Shown here one piece after another: positions 14,099-17,045 of a stretch of DNA of 17,045 bases. The translations under genes were made by a program, and so were the position numbers. Origin of the DNA: JBPEXY01 sp052031065 (GTDB taxonomy: Bacteria; Pseudomonadota; Gammaproteobacteria; Immundisolibacterales; Immundisolibacteraceae); assembly GCA_052031065.1 (NCBI GenBank), contig JBPEXY010000253.1, forward strand, positions 1 through 17,045. Reading direction: 5' to 3'. The notes below the pieces were generated by a model, which worked only from the letters and a program-made list of their open reading frames with translations, searched no databases and had not been told where the DNA came from. Positions within the stretch are counted from its first letter, which is position 1, and each line of letters opens with the position of its first letter.

Positions 14099-15097
14099 TC
14101 AATCAGCCAGTGAACCGACCACAATACGGGCGGTTTTCCGGTCCGGGAACATCATCTCCAGCCAGTTCTCGCTCAGCGGTGTGATCACCTCGATAAAGGT
14201 GCCAGGCATTTTTTTGCCGCCATCAAAATAACCGAAGCCCATCAGCGGCGGGATTGCCGCGCTTTGACTGACCACGACCCCCTCTTCGGCCAGCTGATCA
14301 ACCGCCTGCTGGTACTGCTCTGGCGGACAGATGGTGACCATAATGTGATGCATGGTCTCACCATAGCGGTCAAGGGCATCGCGATAGACCGTCGGCCCTT
14401 CCAGCGGCTCGACCAGTTCCATACACACCTCGCCCCGGCGGCCGATAGCAAGCGTGGCGGTATGTTGAACCGGCTCACCGTAATAGGTCGCTCCCTCAAC
14501 CCCGGCGCTGGTATCAATGCCAATCGGTACCCAGGCCTCAATACCGAGAATTTTGCGGTACTGCTCCTGCGCCACTTCAAGACTGTTGACCATCACTGAA
14601 ACCTGATAGAGCTGCTGAACCGGCAGGATCGCCTGGTGGTCGTACTCAATCACCTCAACCGGTCCGATATTGTCACTGGCCTCACCTTCAACCAGCACCA
14701 CACCAAGACCGGAAAGCGCACTGCGGCTATCAAGCACAATGCGTTCGCCAAGCTCGCTCGCGTCGCGCTGCAAAACCCCAATGCCAACCGACTCCAGCCC
14801 GGCAGCCAGCTGTGCAAGCGGCTGCTCCGCGGTCGCGACAATATGACTTAACCCCTCGCCGTGGGATTGCAGGAAATCGCCAAAAAAACTGTTGCCGGAG
14901 AGCGGCTGTACCAGCTCCAGTTCAACCGGCCCGGCACTGCCATGGGCGATGCGATAGCTGCCGCTCTCGACCTGCAGGTCACGAACTTCCCAGCGCTTGA
15001 TGCCGAAATAGCGCGAATAAGCCTCAACCACCGCGTCGATGTCGCTGGCGGTGATACCGACCCGATCAACACTCTTAAGGGGAAGAATGGGATTCAT
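14099..15097 (-). CDS. Two-domain VOC (glyoxalase/epimerase-like) protein
   Basis: 332 residues made of two tandem VOC modules (about 8-155 and 163-315), resembling methylmalonyl-CoA epimerase-type members. Module 1: VDRVGITASDID, VELELVQPL, HGEGLSHIV. Module 2: LYQVSVMVNSLE, VCMELVEPLEG, YGETMHHIMV, GTFIEVITP. The first-strand metal-ligand His of the family (usually DHVGI) is Arg in module 1 and Gln in module 2, while the later His and Glu positions are present. Metal binding may therefore be altered, or the true substrate differs. The ATG at 15097 has GAGG eight bases upstream. It sits between the transporter and CMD genes. Substrate unknown; an acyl-CoA ligand is an inference from its neighbours. 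Confidence 0.82.
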   Translation of the reverse strand: MNPILPLKSVDRVGITASDIDAVVEAYSRYFGIKRWEVRDLQVESGSYRIAHGSAGPVELELVQPLSGNSFFGDFLQSHGEGLSHIVATAEQPLAQLAAGLESVGIGVLQRDASELGERIVLDSRSALSGLGVVLVEGEASDNIGPVEVIEYDHQAILPVQQLYQVSVMVNSLEVAQEQYRKILGIEAWVPIGIDTSAGVEGATYYGEPVQHTATLAIGRRGEVCMELVEPLEGPTVYRDALDRYGETMHHIMVTICPPEQYQQAVDQLAEEGVVVSQSAAIPPLMGFGYFDGGKKMPGTFIEVITPLSENWLEMMFPDRKTARIVVGSLAD

Positions 15098-15145
15098 ATT
15101 CTGGACCTCATCAATGGTGGCCAGGTCGCCACTTGAATGGTTGGA

Positions 15146-16537
15146 TCACATCTGCAAAGGAATTAATAACATGGCGACGCTCATCACCACTGCCAGTAAC
15201 ACACCGACCATGAACGCATAGCCGGCAAAATCGGCAAATTTCAAACCGGTGATGGCAACGATCGGAATCGCCATGTAGGGGTGAATCAGGTTGGTCAGGG
15301 TATCGCCGTAGATGTAAGCCAAGGTCACTGTCACCTCGGAGACGCCGAGAGTCCTGGCTGCCTCCAGCAGATAAGGTGCCTCTATCATCCACTTGGAGCC
15401 GCCGGAAGGGATAAAAAAGTTCATCACAGCAGAATAGACATAGACCACCAGCGGAAAGAACTGCTGACTGGAAAAAGCGACAAACAGCCCCCCAAGCCAT
15501 TTGCCCAGCGCGGTGCCGGTGAGCAGTCCCGATATAGCAGCGTAGAAAGGAAACTGCAGGATGATGCCCCAGGCCGCATCAAGACCACGCCTTACCGACG
15601 CGGTAAGCGACAACGGATTGCCATGCAACAGCATCGCTCCACCGAGAAAAACGGCGTTGTAGGCATTGATGTTCCAGCTTGCGCCAAAACCTTTGGTGGC
15701 AATCGAATGACCCAGGGTATAGAGCATCAACACTCCAGCCAGATAACACCAGAAACGGTTGTTCTCCAGCCACCCGGCGGGTGAATTTCTACGCTCTGGC
15801 AGTGCTGGTGGAGTCGGCAGGATTTTCTCCATCCACTCTTTATCGAAGGTGACGACGCGCATACCAGGCCGCGGGTGTAGTGCAACCGCGCCAATAATGC
15901 TGACGACACTGATAATCGCTACCACCGAAATATTGAAACTGGAAAAGATCGTCTCGGTGATCGGAATCAATCGATCCAGGCTCGGCTCGCCAACGGCTGG
16001 ATTAACCAACGGATTATCGGGTGTGGCCACAATCAGCGCCGCCGAACCAGAGAGACCGGCATTGGTAACGGTGCCGACGCCCATAAAGGCAGCGGCAGAC
16101 ATCACCCGGACATCGGTATTGGGATTACGCCGGGCCAGAAACGGGATAAACATGGCGCTGACGACAAAACAGAGCGCCCAGTTCAGGTAACCGGTAACGG
16201 TGGTAACCACGGCCATCAGCAGCACCGCCTGTACCGGCCTGTCAGGATTGGGCAGTGATGCCAGCTTGTCGAACGCCTTAAACCCGACTGGCGACATGAC
16301 ACAGGCGTAGGCGGCCAGAATAGAGATGGAGAACTGCATGGTGATTTTTAGAAACCCCCACATGCCGTTGCCCCAGGCGAGTACTGCTTCCTCGACCCCG
16401 GCACCGGCACCAACGATGGCGAGAAAAAATGCCACCACTGTAAGCACCATACAAACCACCCAGGCCTCAGGTATATACCGTTCGGCAATGCGCGACGCGC
16501 CCTCCCCGGCCCGGCTAAAACTGTCCAGTAGCGCCAC
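15146..16537 (-). CDS. AtoE-family short-chain fatty acid transporter
   Basis: Polytopic inner-membrane protein of 463 residues that resembles AtoE (short-chain fatty acid permease, e.g. acetoacetate/butyrate uptake). It has about ten to twelve hydrophobic segments and the family blocks YIPEAWVVCMVLTVVAFFLA, LNWALCFVVSAMFIPFLAR, FMGVGTVTNAGLSGSAAL, FFIPSGGSKWMIEAPYLL and YIYGDTLTNLIHPY. The start chosen is GTG at 16537, with GGAGG five bases upstream; the frame stays open to 16618, but those extra residues (rich in Gly/Pro) lack family character. It follows the thioesterase gene by 109 bases and precedes the VOC gene by 48 bases. The cargo cannot be read from the sequence; context points to a short organic acid whose CoA ester is handled by the neighbours. 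Confidence 0.9.
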   Translation of the reverse strand: MALLDSFSRAGEGASRIAERYIPEAWVVCMVLTVVAFFLAIVGAGAGVEEAVLAWGNGMWGFLKITMQFSISILAAYACVMSPVGFKAFDKLASLPNPDRPVQAVLLMAVVTTVTGYLNWALCFVVSAMFIPFLARRNPNTDVRVMSAAAFMGVGTVTNAGLSGSAALIVATPDNPLVNPAVGEPSLDRLIPITETIFSSFNISVVAIISVVSIIGAVALHPRPGMRVVTFDKEWMEKILPTPPALPERRNSPAGWLENNRFWCYLAGVLMLYTLGHSIATKGFGASWNINAYNAVFLGGAMLLHGNPLSLTASVRRGLDAAWGIILQFPFYAAISGLLTGTALGKWLGGLFVAFSSQQFFPLVVYVYSAVMNFFIPSGGSKWMIEAPYLLEAARTLGVSEVTVTLAYIYGDTLTNLIHPYMAIPIVAITGLKFADFAGYAFMVGVLLAVVMSVAMLLIPLQM

Positions 16538-16646
16538 TGGCTCCTCCCTCGTAGTCCCGCAATTCAGTCCTGGTTTTATTCCGGGGCTTGCAAACTCCCA
16601 GCCCAGTCCCGGCAACACACCGCCGAATAGTCAGCGGCGCTCAGGT

Positions 16647-17045
16647 TCAGACCGAATCAATTTTCTTCTGCAGCCGCTCATTGAATTTGGTGGAATCAAC
16701 AACAAACCGCTGGTGGGTACCATCGGTGATCTGATCCACCCCATCATGGGCGGTAATGGCAAAGGTGAGCTGCTTTCCGGCCACCTCGGTCAGTTCAACA
16801 TCCACTGTCACCTCAAAGCCCGGTGGCGTCGCCGCTGTGTGCGACAGATTAACGTGGGTACCCACCGTCTGTTCCTGCGGCCAGTCGAGGTGGCTTTTAA
16901 GCAGATCAATGCAGGCCCACTCCATCAGCGCCACCATGTAACCGGTAGCGAAGACTTTCGGCATCAGCTGAAAATCTTCTGCTTCCGGGTAGATATTGGG
17001 CACCGTCTTGGTGTCGGGAATGGTGAATTTGAATTGGTGGGTCAG
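16647..17045 (-). CDS. FlK-like hotdog thioesterase, 5' partial
   Basis: Single hotdog-fold domain related to fluoroacetyl-CoA thioesterase FlK and similar acyl-CoA thioesterases. Family features: VFATGYMVALMEWACIDLL with the Glu of the hot-dog helix, VGTHVNLSHTAATPPGFEV with the conserved His, AITAHDGVDQITDGTHQRFVV, and a terminal FNERLQKKI. The frame is open to the window edge (the residues before the GTG at 17003 read LTHQFKFTIPDTKT and continue the family pattern), so the start lies at or beyond base 17045 and the entry is partial; 132 residues are visible. It is the first visible gene of the metabolic operon. The actual acyl-CoA substrate is unknown. Confidence 0.82.
   Translation of the reverse strand: MTHQFKFTIPDTKTVPNIYPEAEDFQLMPKVFATGYMVALMEWACIDLLKSHLDWPQEQTVGTHVNLSHTAATPPGFEVTVDVELTEVAGKQLTFAITAHDGVDQITDGTHQRFVVDSTKFNERLQKKIDSV

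Noticed and set aside
15281..15784. 167-residue plus-strand frame opposite the AtoE gene
   Set aside because: Antisense shadow of a conserved membrane protein with no recognisable motif.
16588..16646. Short CGCCG/CGGCG inverted repeat between thioesterase and transporter genes
   Set aside because: Only 5 bp, with no T-run; expected by chance in GC-rich DNA.
1..17045. tRNA, rRNA, CRISPR arrays, insertion sequences or attachment sites
   Set aside because: None seen: no cloverleaf, no spaced direct repeats, and no transposase or integrase motifs on either strand.

Overview
The window looks like chromosomal DNA from a gammaproteobacterium: moderately GC-rich, with Shine-Dalgarno-led genes packed into operons. 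The CysD/CysN pair and the chemotaxis gene order are of proteobacterial type. Genus cannot be fixed from the sequence; a sulfur-cycling marine relative is only a guess.

Layout. (1) 1-2540, plus strand: the end of cysD and all of cysN (ATP sulfurylase). CysN carries a C-terminal APS-kinase-like domain whose nucleotide-binding and substrate motifs are eroded. (2) 2541-2684: a short convergent gap with a weak stem-loop. (3) 2685-12874, minus strand: a complete chemosensory operon read in the order STAS protein, cheY, cheA, cheW, soluble globin/PAS/PAS/HAMP/HAMP receptor, cheR, cheD, cheB, followed by a sensor-less membrane-anchored receptor. From cheY to cheB the order matches the Pseudomonas aeruginosa Che2 (F7-class) cluster built around the soluble receptor Aer2. 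A sigma-28-like promoter lies before the STAS gene and a second overlaps the cheB stop codon before the last receptor gene. No cheZ or cheV is present. (4) 12875-13190, 316 bases without a gene: the operon promoter, a strong bidirectional terminator hairpin (13065-13092), and otherwise nothing recognised. (5) 13191-17045, minus strand: a metabolic operon of a FlK-like thioesterase (cut by the window edge), an AtoE-type short-chain fatty acid transporter, a two-domain VOC protein, a CMD-family protein, and a YCII-family gene interrupted by one in-frame amber codon.

How the genes work together. The soluble receptor has one globin and two PAS domains carrying the Aer2-type heme-ligand motif, so it may read oxygen or another gaseous ligand through three hemes and pass the signal by CheW to CheA and CheY. 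CheR, CheB and CheD would adapt it; CheR or CheB probably docks on its C-terminal EWSEF peptide. The last receptor lacks a sensory domain but has a CheZ-like D-x-x-x-Q helix motif and a GEIELF tail resembling the GDVELF tail of CheD. This suggests a role in signal termination or adaptation rather than sensing. The metabolic operon probably imports and processes a short organic acid or acyl-CoA; its substrate is unknown.

The most novel points are the possible three-heme soluble receptor, the CheZ-like motif and tail in the sensor-less receptor, and the degenerate APS-kinase domain of CysN.
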